From: Candidatus Aenigmatarchaeota archaeon
GTDB taxonomy: Archaea > Aenigmatarchaeota > Aenigmatarchaeia > GW2011-AR5
Assembly (NCBI GenBank): GCA_016184005.1
Contig: JACPDL010000003.1
Span: 484,859-548,858, forward strand
Direction: 5' to 3'
DNA length: 64,000 bases
Shown one piece after another: positions 49,844 to 58,385 of the stretch (position 1 is its first letter; each line of letters starts with the position of its first letter). The notes under the pieces were generated by a model that did no database searches, was not told the origin of the DNA, and saw nothing but the letters and a program-made list of their open reading frames with translations. Position numbers and translations under genes: made by a program.

Positions 49844-51529
49844 ATGAAAAAAGGAGCCGCCATCCCGCAGCTTACAGAAATACTCATTATGGTCCTTATG
49901 CTGCTTTTCTTCCTGCTGCTGCTGACTAGCGTCTTCTCGGCTTTCGGTGGAAATGAGCAGGGTGTTGTTCGTCTCAACGCAGAATTGCTGCGCAGCAAGA
50001 TGGGGGAAGCCTGCTCGCTGCTTGCTACAGGAAGCGGAAGCGTGAGGATAGACAGGCTTTCTTTCCCGCAGAACACGCCTTATCCGACAGCTGCTCACAG
50101 ACTCATAGATGTGCCTGGCTTCCTGGCAAGGACTTACATAAAGCTCACTGCAGATCCCAAATACGTGCTGTATTACGAAGCATTCCCTGTTGGCGAAGCA
50201 GTAGGATGGGAAGTCTATCATGATTTTGATTATCGCATCATTGCACCCTTCGATTACTCGAAGCAAGCAGGATCGGACAGCGGCCCTATAAATTATATCG
50301 ATTTCGAGAGAGAGATGTACAAAGGCGAGAGAAGCCTTGTGAAGCAGGTTCAGGAATCTGCAGACAAAGCAGGGGTAAAGGCAACAGGAGCAGAACCGAT
50401 AAAGATTATTGTAAACAACATAGTTTTGACAAGCCAGCTGAATCCAATACCCAATGAAGATCCAAGACAGTTTGCTGCGGCAAAGATAAGCCGATCAGGC
50501 GAGTGGAAACATCTTGAAACTGAAAATACCGACACAGAAGCCAAGAAGGGCGACAACACATTTGAATTCTCCAGCTACGCGCTGCTGACGGCGCTCGAGA
50601 AGACATCACTGAAATACAGGAGCTGCGGCGATAATTCATTATGCCTGAAGACAGCCGATGGCGTTGAAAGGCTCAAGCTTCCACAATCATGTGATAACAT
50701 AAAATATGTGCAGCTCGAATACGACAACAGGGCTGTAGGAGCAGCTAATGTAATTGTGGGAGGCTCGGCAATTGCATTAGGCGCGTGCGCTGTAGCTACA
50801 GGAGGCCAGTGTTTAACAATTCCTGCAACTTTTGCGGCCGGAGTTGCATCAAAAATAAGTAAAATCCCGATAGTACGCGGCATAGTGGTAGCTTTCAGTG
50901 CAAAGTTTCTTGTTGAAAATGTTTTCGGGCCGCTATTCAAAAGTTATCTGGCTTACAAATCTTCTGATTTCTATCTCGCCTCGCCGTGCATCGCACAGGA
51001 TATTGAAATACAAAAAGCCAGCTGCCAGACTTTGTGCGACAAATGGATGTCCTATCCGCTGTACGAAGTTACAGTCAACAGCAGGGGTGAAAGGCAGTAT
51101 GTGAAGGCGGGCGGCCACTATCAGTGCATAGAAAACATAGATAATACTCAAAATGTGACTGTCCCCGGACCGCAGGGAGACTGCCTCAAGGTCAAAGTGA
51201 AAAGCTCCCCCGAAGGCTTCTGCTGGACAGCTGACCCAACAAAAAGTATTTCCAGAAGCGGTTTCTTGGATAAATTTTCTGACTTTCAAACCCAAGGTCT
51301 TGCGTGGCTGCTTGGCTTCACGCCTGTGAAAAACTCGAATATATATGTACAGGGTGCTCAACCTTCCATTGCATTAAAACCCCAATCAGCTGTAGAAACT
51401 GGCCTAACATCCATAGATGATTTCTTGGAGCGCAGATATATCTGGAGCTGGCCGGGCAGCGGCGAAAGATTAAAACCAGAAGTACAAAGCGCCTTAACGC
51501 CCCGCGGTTTCGATCCAGATGCGCCCTAG
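49844..51529 (+). CDS. Large pilus-cluster protein with KKG N-terminal segment
   Basis: 561 residues. N-terminus MKKGAAIPQLTEILIMVLML has the K-G then polar-hydrophobic pattern of archaeal class III prepilin signals. Ectodomain to ~300, a second hydrophobic region ~305-365 (ANVIVGGSAIALGACAVATG) and a cysteine-containing tail (CIAQDIEIQKASCQTLC). Probably a fibre or secreted scaffold component; family not recognised. Confidence 0.75.
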   Translation: MKKGAAIPQLTEILIMVLMLLFFLLLLTSVFSAFGGNEQGVVRLNAELLRSKMGEACSLLATGSGSVRIDRLSFPQNTPYPTAAHRLIDVPGFLARTYIKLTADPKYVLYYEAFPVGEAVGWEVYHDFDYRIIAPFDYSKQAGSDSGPINYIDFEREMYKGERSLVKQVQESADKAGVKATGAEPIKIIVNNIVLTSQLNPIPNEDPRQFAAAKISRSGEWKHLETENTDTEAKKGDNTFEFSSYALLTALEKTSLKYRSCGDNSLCLKTADGVERLKLPQSCDNIKYVQLEYDNRAVGAANVIVGGSAIALGACAVATGGQCLTIPATFAAGVASKISKIPIVRGIVVAFSAKFLVENVFGPLFKSYLAYKSSDFYLASPCIAQDIEIQKASCQTLCDKWMSYPLYEVTVNSRGERQYVKAGGHYQCIENIDNTQNVTVPGPQGDCLKVKVKSSPEGFCWTADPTKSISRSGFLDKFSDFQTQGLAWLLGFTPVKNSNIYVQGAQPSIALKPQSAVETGLTSIDDFLERRYIWSWPGSGERLKPEVQSALTPRGFDPDAP

Positions 51530-51548
51530 ATGACAAAGCGCAAGATCA

Positions 51549-51665
51549 TATCTTCTTAATATACCACCGACTAAAGTCGGTGGTTTGTGAGAAGATGTGA
51601 TCCCAGAGACATTGTATTTCATCTGCTGTCTAAAGACAGCAGTTTTCAATGTCTCTGAGGATAAT
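51549..51665. repeat. Hairpin element family C, copy 2
   Basis: Outer stem ATCTTCT (51550-51556) with AGAAGAT (51590-51596) encloses ACCACCGACTAAAGTCGGTG. The second stem CAGAGACATTG (51604-51614) with CAATGTCTCTG (51647-51657) encloses TGCTGTCTAAAGACAGCA. Same layout as 19321-19437 with different but still complementary outer arms. Confidence 0.9.
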
Positions 51666-51694
51666 TATATACTATTCTGGCACATATTTTGCAT

Positions 51695-52096
51695 ATGAAA
51701 GGTTTCATAATATCAAAGACGATAATAATTCTCATGCTTACGCTGATCATGCTTGGCGCTTTCGCGCCTGCAGTCGCCGGTTCTCTGGATGAGTACATAA
51801 AAAGAACCCTTTTTGTGCAGGCAGAGCAGGTGGCCGGGCTGGTAAATGTCATGCAGGCGTCGCCTTCGGGCACATCGCACAAATTTTTTCTGCCGAAAGG
51901 CGATTGTGAGCTTACGGTAACTAATGGGGTGATAAACCTCACGCAAAACAAAAACAGCATAGTGAGGGAAATCATAAGCCACATAGTGGTTGAAGACAAG
52001 AAAATATTGTGCATCAAGGGAGAGGACAAGGTTTTCTACATCAAGCGCTGCGGCGACAGGATATTCATTGATGAACGGGAAAGAAGGTGCAACTGA
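51695..52096 (+). CDS. Pilus-cluster protein with N-terminal anchor
   Basis: 133 residues from MKGFIISKTIIILMLTLIML (K-G then hydrophobic helix). A compact ectodomain follows with cysteines in pairs (GDCELTV, ILCIKG, RCGDR, RRC). Stop overlaps the next start (TGATGG). Confidence 0.72.
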   Translation: MKGFIISKTIIILMLTLIMLGAFAPAVAGSLDEYIKRTLFVQAEQVAGLVNVMQASPSGTSHKFFLPKGDCELTVTNGVINLTQNKNSIVREIISHIVVEDKKILCIKGEDKVFYIKRCGDRIFIDERERRCN

Positions 52097-52923
52097 TGGG
52101 CGAGAAGATAATGTCTCCCGGGGAGCAGTTTGCATTTATATTCAGCATGCTGATAACGCTGGGTACAATACTGATATTAGTGTCGCTCTTTGTAAGCACC
52201 AGGCCTATTGTCCAGACAGATTCATTGATAAGAACAAATGCAGAGATTGCTGACAACATATTTACTTCGAACCTTGTCGTGCCGCGCGCCGTGTTTGTTG
52301 CAAAAGAGCTTGATGGCAGGAAAGGCTCACAGTTGGAGGAGCCTGTGCGGCATTGCGGGGTCGGATACTTCATGCAGGTGAAGACGAAGGACGAAGAATG
52401 GTCTTTTGGATACCAGCCGGAGATATTCACAGACGGACTGACGGTATCTCAAAGCTATCCTGCTGCTGTTTCCAAGAACGGCATACAGCCGGCAAGGGTC
52501 ACGCTGACTGTTTACGACAACCTGTTAACAAGAGTGTCCTGCATGGCTGAGAAGGCGTACAAGCTCGGCGAGATACAAAAAACTGAAATACCATGCGAGC
52601 TTCTTATTACCGGCAAGAGTGAGATTTCTGATTTTCGCGACTGTACGTTCGCTTTATACAGGCAGGAGAAACTTGGCGAAAGAAAGTTCATGTGCACGTC
52701 GAGCAGGCAGGCAGCTTTCGGCAGGACGATGACGGAATGCAGGTATCTGCCTGATGTTTTCTTTGAGGACACATTCCTTACGTACCGCCCGAAAGAAAAT
52801 TCAATAACCGTACTGAAGGCATACCCTGTCAGAACACAGACACCGTGCGAGGAGCTGAAAATAAATCCGGGCCTCATAGCAAAGAAAGGAGAGGTCCAGA
52901 CGGTAGTATTTTGCATCGAATGA
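52096..52923 (+). CDS. Pilus-cluster protein with N-terminal anchor
   Basis: 275 residues. A short polar N-terminus (MGEKIMSPGEQFAFIF) then a helix (~15-38) and an ectodomain with several cysteines (RHCGVGY, RVSCM, IPCELL, DCTF). Coupled by overlap to the previous gene. Confidence 0.72.
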   Translation: MGEKIMSPGEQFAFIFSMLITLGTILILVSLFVSTRPIVQTDSLIRTNAEIADNIFTSNLVVPRAVFVAKELDGRKGSQLEEPVRHCGVGYFMQVKTKDEEWSFGYQPEIFTDGLTVSQSYPAAVSKNGIQPARVTLTVYDNLLTRVSCMAEKAYKLGEIQKTEIPCELLITGKSEISDFRDCTFALYRQEKLGERKFMCTSSRQAAFGRTMTECRYLPDVFFEDTFLTYRPKENSITVLKAYPVRTQTPCEELKINPGLIAKKGEVQTVVFCIE

Positions 52924-52941
52924 AGCCATGGGGATTTGGAA

Positions 52942-53706
52942 ATGAAAGGAGACGTTTCATCGATATTCCAGACGGTAATTCTGTCACTTATAATGGTAGC
53001 TGTAATTATCGCAGCGTTTACAATCATGGTATTTTTTCAGGTTTACCAGCTATACGGCGGCGAAAATACATTCCAGCTCATCGGCATAAACAACAGGCCC
53101 TATTCGATTATAGAAAGCCTGACATCATTCAAGCCCAACGACAGGAGCTTTCTTGAAAATGCACTTGAGGCTTCCATAACCGGTGCGCTCACAAAATCAA
53201 ATTCGCAAAACATTCCATTGCCTGTAACGGACTTCCTGAATTTCTATAGTTTGAAATCATATCAGGTTGTGATAGGGAAAGGTGAAAATAATATTTTCAC
53301 GGCTAACAACTTTGTGACTACATGCGGCGAGGGAAAAGGCATGTGCACAGCGTCTGCAGGCAGGGGCAGTAATCCTTGCGGCGAGGGTAGAGAACAGTTA
53401 TCAGACAGATCAGCATGCTCAAGAGACCAGGTGTGCTGCTCGTTTGCTGTCAGTCAGGATGCGAAGAAATGCGGAGGAAACCTTAATGGCGTATGCACAG
53501 CTGCGCCTGTAGGGGCTCTTACGCCTTCGCTTTCGTGCGGCGAAGGGAGGCAGGTGATAAATGACAACGGGCAGTGCAGGGTCACTGAAGTATGCTGCAA
53601 ATACACAGACCCGATTGACATAGGCATAGCAAGCAATGCAGAAATGCCGCTTGTTTACAAAGGAGAAAAAGTCGGCCAGATAACTGTCGGCGTTTCAAGG
53701 ACGTAG
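52942..53706 (+). CDS. Pilin-like protein with two cysteine-knot repeats
   Basis: 254 residues from ATG 52942. MKGDVSSIFQTVILSLIMVA is a class III-like leader (K-G then hydrophobic). Ectodomain, then two similar Cys-rich repeats: about 130-165 (CGEGKGMCTAS...DQVCCSF) and about 175-225 (CGGNLNGVCTAA...TEVCCKY), each with C..G.C..C.EGR..C...VCC. The repeated VCC ends suggest duplicated small disulfide domains. Confidence 0.8.
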   Translation: MKGDVSSIFQTVILSLIMVAVIIAAFTIMVFFQVYQLYGGENTFQLIGINNRPYSIIESLTSFKPNDRSFLENALEASITGALTKSNSQNIPLPVTDFLNFYSLKSYQVVIGKGENNIFTANNFVTTCGEGKGMCTASAGRGSNPCGEGREQLSDRSACSRDQVCCSFAVSQDAKKCGGNLNGVCTAAPVGALTPSLSCGEGRQVINDNGQCRVTEVCCKYTDPIDIGIASNAEMPLVYKGEKVGQITVGVSRT

Positions 53707-53715
53707 GTGTTAAAA

Positions 53716-55122
53716 ATGAAAGGCGCAGGAGACACGATAAGCAGGATTGTGATGATAGTTACAGTCGTGCTTATATTTTCTCTTCTTGTTGCCAGCGCTT
53801 TTTCGAACAGCCTGAAAACGCAGAAGATAGTGCTTGAAGAGACTGAACTGTTCAAGGTCAAGAACACGTTCTTCCTCGCCAATAAAAGCCTTGCAGAGAC
53901 ATGGCGGCTGTCAGCAATACAAACAGTATTCTACGCAGGCGACACGAGCGTTGAATGCGGTTTTGATGCAAGAGGCAGGAACCTTCTCATAGGCGAGAAA
54001 TACTGGCTCAGGACGCCCATTGCGAACGCAAAAACAAACAAGGCGGGGGCAATGCTCGTGCCTGAAGACGGACAGAAATACAACAAGGAAACGACACCCA
54101 TGATCTGCGGGCCTGACAGAAATCACCTTGAAGAAGTGCTTAACAAAAAGATGGCCGAGTTTTCAAAAGGAGCAAGCATCAAGGCCAACAATCTTGACGT
54201 TGATGTAAGGGATGTCGGGTCCGTCGTAAAGGCGGAGGATGAAAAGATTGTAAGCACGACATCTTATGCGCTGGAAGTCTCTTCAGGCGGATGCGCAAAC
54301 AGCGTCAGCTGCGCCAGCACGATAACAAAAAACGTATCATCGATAGATGTCGAGCTTGGAAGGATGGTAGACGTCGCGAGGATGATAGTTTATCAGGGCG
54401 TGGCGCCTGTGACTGTCGATATCCCTGTCGGCAACCTTCTTGACTACTCAACGGCTTTTATCCAGTTCCTTGTCGATCCCGTCACAAAGGAAGAACTCAA
54501 TAATCTGGGCTACATTTATTCACTGAAATATCAAGATGTATTCGCATCATCGACATTTGGATTTGATACGACAAACAGCTGGCCGGAATACATAGAAAAA
54601 CAGCGGGGCATAATATCGGCAATAGCGATGTGGAGGAATCTTTTCAGCTTCAGGGGCACTTACCTGAAGAATTCCGATATAATTGTGGGTTTCAACAAGC
54701 AGGAGCTGATATCGCCGCCGCAGGGTGCGGGAATGATGCTGCGTGGAACTGGTCTGCTCTTCCACTACGACATTACAATAACTATCAGGGACAAAGGCCA
54801 GTACTATTTTCACAACGTGAACGAAAGTAAATTCGAGAAAAGGCAGCCCGAGCTGCAGCTTAAGGCGGAGGACTACGTGCCTGCAATAGACTGCACAGAG
54901 AAGGGCGTGTTGGAGGCGATACAGATGAGAAATAACAACAATAAGCTGCAGCGCATATTCAACTGGGAGCCTTCAAAGAGGCAGCTCATGTGCTTCCAGG
55001 GTATCCTGTATTCCTGCGGAGACCTGCAGATACCTAACCTGCCGCGGCAGAATATCATAGGCGTTGGCAACAACATGCCGGACGGCTTCTGGAAATGCAC
55101 GGCCGGCGGGATAACAACATAA
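53716..55122 (+). CDS. Large pilus-cluster protein with KG leader
   Basis: 468 residues from MKGAGDTISRIVMIVTVVLI, the same K-G leader pattern. Long ectodomain with few cysteines except near the end (IDCTEKG, LMCFQG, YSCGDL, WKCTAGG). Last gene of the forward string. Family not recognised. Confidence 0.75.
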   Translation: MKGAGDTISRIVMIVTVVLIFSLLVASAFSNSLKTQKIVLEETELFKVKNTFFLANKSLAETWRLSAIQTVFYAGDTSVECGFDARGRNLLIGEKYWLRTPIANAKTNKAGAMLVPEDGQKYNKETTPMICGPDRNHLEEVLNKKMAEFSKGASIKANNLDVDVRDVGSVVKAEDEKIVSTTSYALEVSSGGCANSVSCASTITKNVSSIDVELGRMVDVARMIVYQGVAPVTVDIPVGNLLDYSTAFIQFLVDPVTKEELNNLGYIYSLKYQDVFASSTFGFDTTNSWPEYIEKQRGIISAIAMWRNLFSFRGTYLKNSDIIVGFNKQELISPPQGAGMMLRGTGLLFHYDITITIRDKGQYYFHNVNESKFEKRQPELQLKAEDYVPAIDCTEKGVLEAIQMRNNNNKLQRIFNWEPSKRQLMCFQGILYSCGDLQIPNLPRQNIIGVGNNMPDGFWKCTAGGITT

Positions 55123-55148
55123 GAGTTAAACAGAAGAAGAAAATCATT

Positions 55149-55583
55149 TTATGGAGGAAGAGCAGGGCCGGTCCTTGTCGCAACAGGGGCTTTTGGCCTT
55201 GTTCCTGCAGGGCAATACAATGTGCAACAATCAAAAACACATTCTTTTTTAGCTTCTGTCTTGCACTGACTTGGGTCGCCACTGCTGCTGCAGAGGGGTG
55301 GGCAGTTCGGATATCCCTGTATTCTTCCGCAATAAAACGTAAGCCTTTTCAGTGTTTCTTTCCCCTCATTGGAGCTTGCAACAGATGCGTAACCTGTGCT
55401 GATGCACTTGCTATCCTGCCGCAGGTAAGCGCCGCACCATTCGCGCTGGCCGTTCAGCAAATCCACTGTTGTCTGGCCCCTGCCAAACTGAAGATTGAAG
55501 AAATAAGTGAGCGCCGTGAATACTGCAAGCGAGAGTATGAGTATAATTATTGTCTCGAGAGCCAGAGACATTCCCTTGGTCAT
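55149..55583 (-). CDS. Type IV pilin-like protein, class III signal
   Basis: 144 residues, reverse strand. MTKGMSLALETIIILILSLA: K-G followed by MSLALE and a hydrophobic run is the archaeal class III prepilin signal, with cleavage expected after Gly4. C-terminal domain holds about ten cysteines (FYCGRIQGYPNCPPLC, CKTEAKKECVFDCCTLYCP). Divergent from the next pilin, with a shared promoter region. Confidence 0.82.
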   Translation of the reverse strand: MTKGMSLALETIIILILSLAVFTALTYFFNLQFGRGQTTVDLLNGQREWCGAYLRQDSKCISTGYASVASSNEGKETLKRLTFYCGRIQGYPNCPPLCSSSGDPSQCKTEAKKECVFDCCTLYCPAGTRPKAPVATRTGPALPP

Positions 55584-55652
55584 GCTGTATTTTTTGTCGC
55601 AGCTTGACTTAAACTTTATATACCGCTTCCAACAATGTTAATTAGTGATTTA

Positions 55653-56024
55653 ATGAAGGGCATGGATCTTCCAATAAACATGATCGTCATCGTTGCAGTA
55701 GCGGTCCTGGTACTCGTTGTCACAGCCGGGTTTTTCGGAGGATTTTTTGCCCGGGGCATAGGAGACATAGATTTCAACAAGGCCTTTGACGGCGCGTGCA
55801 ACCAGTTGAGGACGTCATATAATTGTGATCCCGAAAGGATAGGGGTTGTAAGTGTTCTTTATCAGCCTCCAGGAATATCTGATCCCAGAAGCAGCTTTAC
55901 TTTGGGAGAATTGTGTGTACAGAAACTGGGACAAGGAGACGTAAAAAAGGGTGTATCAGTTGGCAGCGGTAGAGGCAATGAGCAAGCTACAGCATGCGCG
56001 CGCTCTTGCGGCTGTGCAGTCTAA
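55653..56024 (+). CDS. Type IV pilin-like protein, class III signal
   Basis: 123 residues from MKGMDLPINMIVIVAVAVLV; cleavage expected after KG. Ectodomain with Cys pairs (GACNQL, NCDPE, LCVQK, ACARSCGC). The TTTATATACC element at 55615-55624 lies 28-38 bases upstream. The end overlaps FEN1 by 4 bases (convergent). Confidence 0.8.
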   Translation: MKGMDLPINMIVIVAVAVLVLVVTAGFFGGFFARGIGDIDFNKAFDGACNQLRTSYNCDPERIGVVSVLYQPPGISDPRSSFTLGELCVQKLGQGDVKKGVSVGSGRGNEQATACARSCGCAV

Positions 56025-57034
56025 AACCACTTGCTGAGGCTTTTCTGGTCCTTTGATTTTGCCTCGATCAGCTTCTTCAGGCCGCTCATGACGCGCTCTT
56101 CCGAGAAATCGTGCTCGTCGCACATTATCTTCTTTATCTTCTCTTCATCGATTTCGCCGGATTTTATGTTGTACCCGGCTTCCTGCGGGGTCCTGAAGAA
56201 ATTGTATATGTCTTCTGCAGGCACTTCGGATTCCCACGAGACTTCCTTCAGGACTTCTTCAAGGCTCTGTTTTTCTTTTACAGTCTCCAGCGCGCGCTTT
56301 GGGCCGAAGCCTGCTACGCCTCCCGGGTTGTAGTCGGTGCCTATGAGCATGCCGATGATTATGAGCTGGTTCCTGCTTATTCCGAGTTTCTTCAGGATGT
56401 CATTGAGCACAAGCATCTCTGGCTTGACGATGACATATTCGCTCCCGCGCTTCTTTCTGCCGGTAATGGACAAGTTCCTGACAAGATAAGGCGCTCCAAA
56501 AAGCAGGGAATCGTAGTCCTGCGTGGCAACTGCGTAAACGTCGCCCTGCTTCGCCATGGTTGAGCACATGGCCTCGCCTTCGCTGGGCGCCTGCAATGCA
56601 GGCACACCCAATGCCTCAAGCAGTTCCTTGCTTTGCTCTATCATCTCACCGGTAAGCGTTACAGCACGCTGTGCATATTTCTTTGCCGATACATAGTCCT
56701 TGCGTTCCAGGGCTTTCGTCCATTCTTTCATGGCTTCGGCCCTCACGTTGCGGCGCTGCTCTGTTATCTTTTTCTTGAATTCAGGCGGCTCGCCGTCGAA
56801 AACATAGACAGGTTCTACACCTGCTTCAAGCAGCTTGATAGTCCTATAATATAGACCAGAAAGATGCGAGGTTGTGCGCCCCCTGGAATCCATCAAGGGG
56901 GCGCCGTCTGCCTGCCTTATAATGGAAAGGAACTGGTAAAGCCAGTTGAATGAATCTATTGCGATCTTCTTGCCGAAAAGGTCCTCCAGCGTTATTTCGC
57001 TGCCTTCTACAAGACTTGTTAATTGTATGCCCAT
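56021..57034 (-). CDS. fen: Flap endonuclease 1
   Basis: 337 residues. N-region acidic residues (KKIAIDSFNWLYQFLS, VYVFDGEPPEFK) and I-region acidic cluster (APSEGEAMCSTM, YAVATQDYDSLLFG, IGTDYNPGGVAGFGPKRAL with HhH). The C-terminal QKSLSKWF is a PCNA-binding PIP box. It removes 5' flaps in Okazaki maturation. Confidence 0.97.
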   Translation of the reverse strand: MGIQLTSLVEGSEITLEDLFGKKIAIDSFNWLYQFLSIIRQADGAPLMDSRGRTTSHLSGLYYRTIKLLEAGVEPVYVFDGEPPEFKKKITEQRRNVRAEAMKEWTKALERKDYVSAKKYAQRAVTLTGEMIEQSKELLEALGVPALQAPSEGEAMCSTMAKQGDVYAVATQDYDSLLFGAPYLVRNLSITGRKKRGSEYVIVKPEMLVLNDILKKLGISRNQLIIIGMLIGTDYNPGGVAGFGPKRALETVKEKQSLEEVLKEVSWESEVPAEDIYNFFRTPQEAGYNIKSGEIDEEKIKKIMCDEHDFSEERVMSGLKKLIEAKSKDQKSLSKWF

Positions 57035-57110
57035 GTTCCTTCCCCAGTACGGATTAACCTACATAACTATTTGTTTCAACACTTTAAAACATTCCTGAGC
57101 AAGTAGGCGC

Positions 57111-57560
57111 ATGGATAACAGCGTTCAGGAAAAGATATTCACGACATTCTCTTCGATCGCAACGTCGCTGGGTTACAGCGAGGTTCATGGCAGGATCATA
57201 GCTGCGCTGCTTGTAAACAACAACCCCGTCTCATTGCAGGAACTCAGCGAAAGCACCGGCTACTCGCCTGCAGCCATTTCGCTGTCCTTGGATCTTCTGG
57301 AGCTCGTTGGCATGATAAGAAAGATAAAGAATGCCGGCGACAGGAAACTCTATGTCAGGCTCGATGGAGACTTGCTTGAAGGCCTGAGGAACGCGCTGCT
57401 GCTCAAATTGCAGAAAGAAATAATCACAACAAAATTCGAGATTGAGAAGTATACTGAAGAAGATGGCACGGATGCCATACAGAAACTGAAGAAAGAACTA
57501 GACAGGCTGCAGCAATATGTTGATGAGCTGGCAAAAGTAGAAATTCCAAAGAGAGAATAA
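57111..57560 (+). CDS. GbsR/MarR-type transcription regulator
   Basis: 149 residues. N-terminal winged helix SEVHGRIIAALLVNNNPVSLQELSESTGYSPAAISLSLDLLELVGMI (~20-70), then a long C-terminal helix likely for dimerisation. Matches GbsR-like archaeal regulators. Its stop codon abuts hairpin element A3. Confidence 0.85.
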   Translation: MDNSVQEKIFTTFSSIATSLGYSEVHGRIIAALLVNNNPVSLQELSESTGYSPAAISLSLDLLELVGMIRKIKNAGDRKLYVRLDGDLLEGLRNALLLKLQKEIITTKFEIEKYTEEDGTDAIQKLKKELDRLQQYVDELAKVEIPKRE

Positions 57561-57668
57561 GTTGAGAACCTAGGTTATCTTCCTTGCTCAGAGAAGCATA
57601 GCTTCTCTGGCACCTCGGAGAACTTCGTTCTCCCAAGGTATCAACCTTCTCTCCTAATTAAAAATATT
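57557..57668. repeat. Hairpin element family A, copy 3
   Basis: Begins AATAAGTTGAG over the regulator stop and ends ATCAACCTTCTCTCCTAATT. Stems: AACCTAGGTT, CAGAGAAG/CTTCTCTG and GGAGAA/TTCTCC. The last stem replaces the CAGAAAG/CTTTCTG of copies 1-2, with both arms changed together. Confidence 0.87.
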
Positions 57669-57685
57669 TATTAATAGAATATTTC

Positions 57686-57940
57686 TTACAGCAATGTAAC
57701 GTCTTCCGTGTCGACGCTTGCAACGCCGCTTATTTCTGAAATCGACTTCTCTATCATGTCCGTGCCGCCGGTTGAATCCTGAAGCACGATGAGGACTTTC
57801 AACGCAACAAGCCCGAAGCCTATCGGCTCTTCCCTGATTTCCTTGACATCAACGCTGTTTCTTATCTCCTCTTTCAGTTTTCCGATATCTACTTCAGGCG
57901 ATTCAGGCATTACTTTCAGCGTGATAGCAACTTGTCCCAT
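57686..57940 (-). CDS. Archaeal translation elongation factor 1 beta
   Basis: 84 residues: VAITLKVMPESPEVDI, EEPIGFGLVALKVLIVLQD and GVASVDTEDVTLL are the aEF-1B signature, the GTP/GDP exchange factor for aEF-1A. Its start overlaps the stop of the small membrane gene upstream; a Zn-ribbon gene precedes that. Confidence 0.95.
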   Translation of the reverse strand: MGQVAITLKVMPESPEVDIGKLKEEIRNSVDVKEIREEPIGFGLVALKVLIVLQDSTGGTDMIEKSISEISGVASVDTEDVTLL

Positions 57941-58191
57941 TATTTATGGCTCCTAAATGCTCTAAATCCCTCGCCTGCGACTATGCCTGCAAACCTGCCT
58001 GTTTCGTAGCCATAAAATGTAAAAACGGCCGTTGCCGCTGCAGATAGTGCATGATACTGAAAATCCACTGGCGGGCTGATTCCGCGGCGCGCTGCATAAA
58101 ACCCCGCGACCGCCCCTGTCAAAGCTCCAACAAAGCCAAGTGCCCTTTCCAGCCTGTCTGCGTGCTCTGGAAATTTTTTGTGTTCCTGCAT
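57940..58191 (-). CDS. Small membrane protein between Zn-ribbon and EF-1 beta genes
   Basis: 83 residues from ATG 58191. Two weak hydrophobic segments (about 18-34, ALGFVGALTGAVAGFYA, and 47-63). The longer frame to 58263 is out of phase over the Zn-ribbon gene and is rejected. It starts one base after that gene's stop and overlaps the EF-1 beta start by one base (TAATG). Confidence 0.65.
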   Translation of the reverse strand: MQEHKKFPEHADRLERALGFVGALTGAVAGFYAARRGISPPVDFQYHALSAAATAVFTFYGYETGRFAGIVAGEGFRAFRSHK

Positions 58192-58192
58192 G

Positions 58193-58348
58193 TCAAGGCC
58201 CCTCGAAGCCGCAGGTGCAGCGATATATATTGCTCTTCCGCCTGCAGTTTTCGCAGCGGACAATTTCGTGCTTCATGCAAGAAGGGCAGGAAAACTGTGT
58301 GAAATTGTTCTCCGAGACCAGCGTATCATGGCATGTTGTACATTGCAT
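58193..58348 (-). CDS. 51-residue Zn-ribbon protein (HVO_2753 family)
   Basis: Two Cys2-Cys2 zinc ribbons: MQCTTC...FSCPSC and RCENCRRKSNIYRCTCGF, ending GFEGP. This spacing and the CRxxSNxYxCxCGFxGP tail match the archaeal HVO_2753/COG2888 zinc-finger family, which is commonly found upstream of EF-1 beta. Probable RNA-binding or translation role. Confidence 0.9.
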   Translation of the reverse strand: MQCTTCHDTLVSENNFTQFSCPSCMKHEIVRCENCRRKSNIYRCTCGFEGP

Positions 58349-58385
58349 AATATCAGTGAGATACTTCAACAAAAAAGTATAAAAA

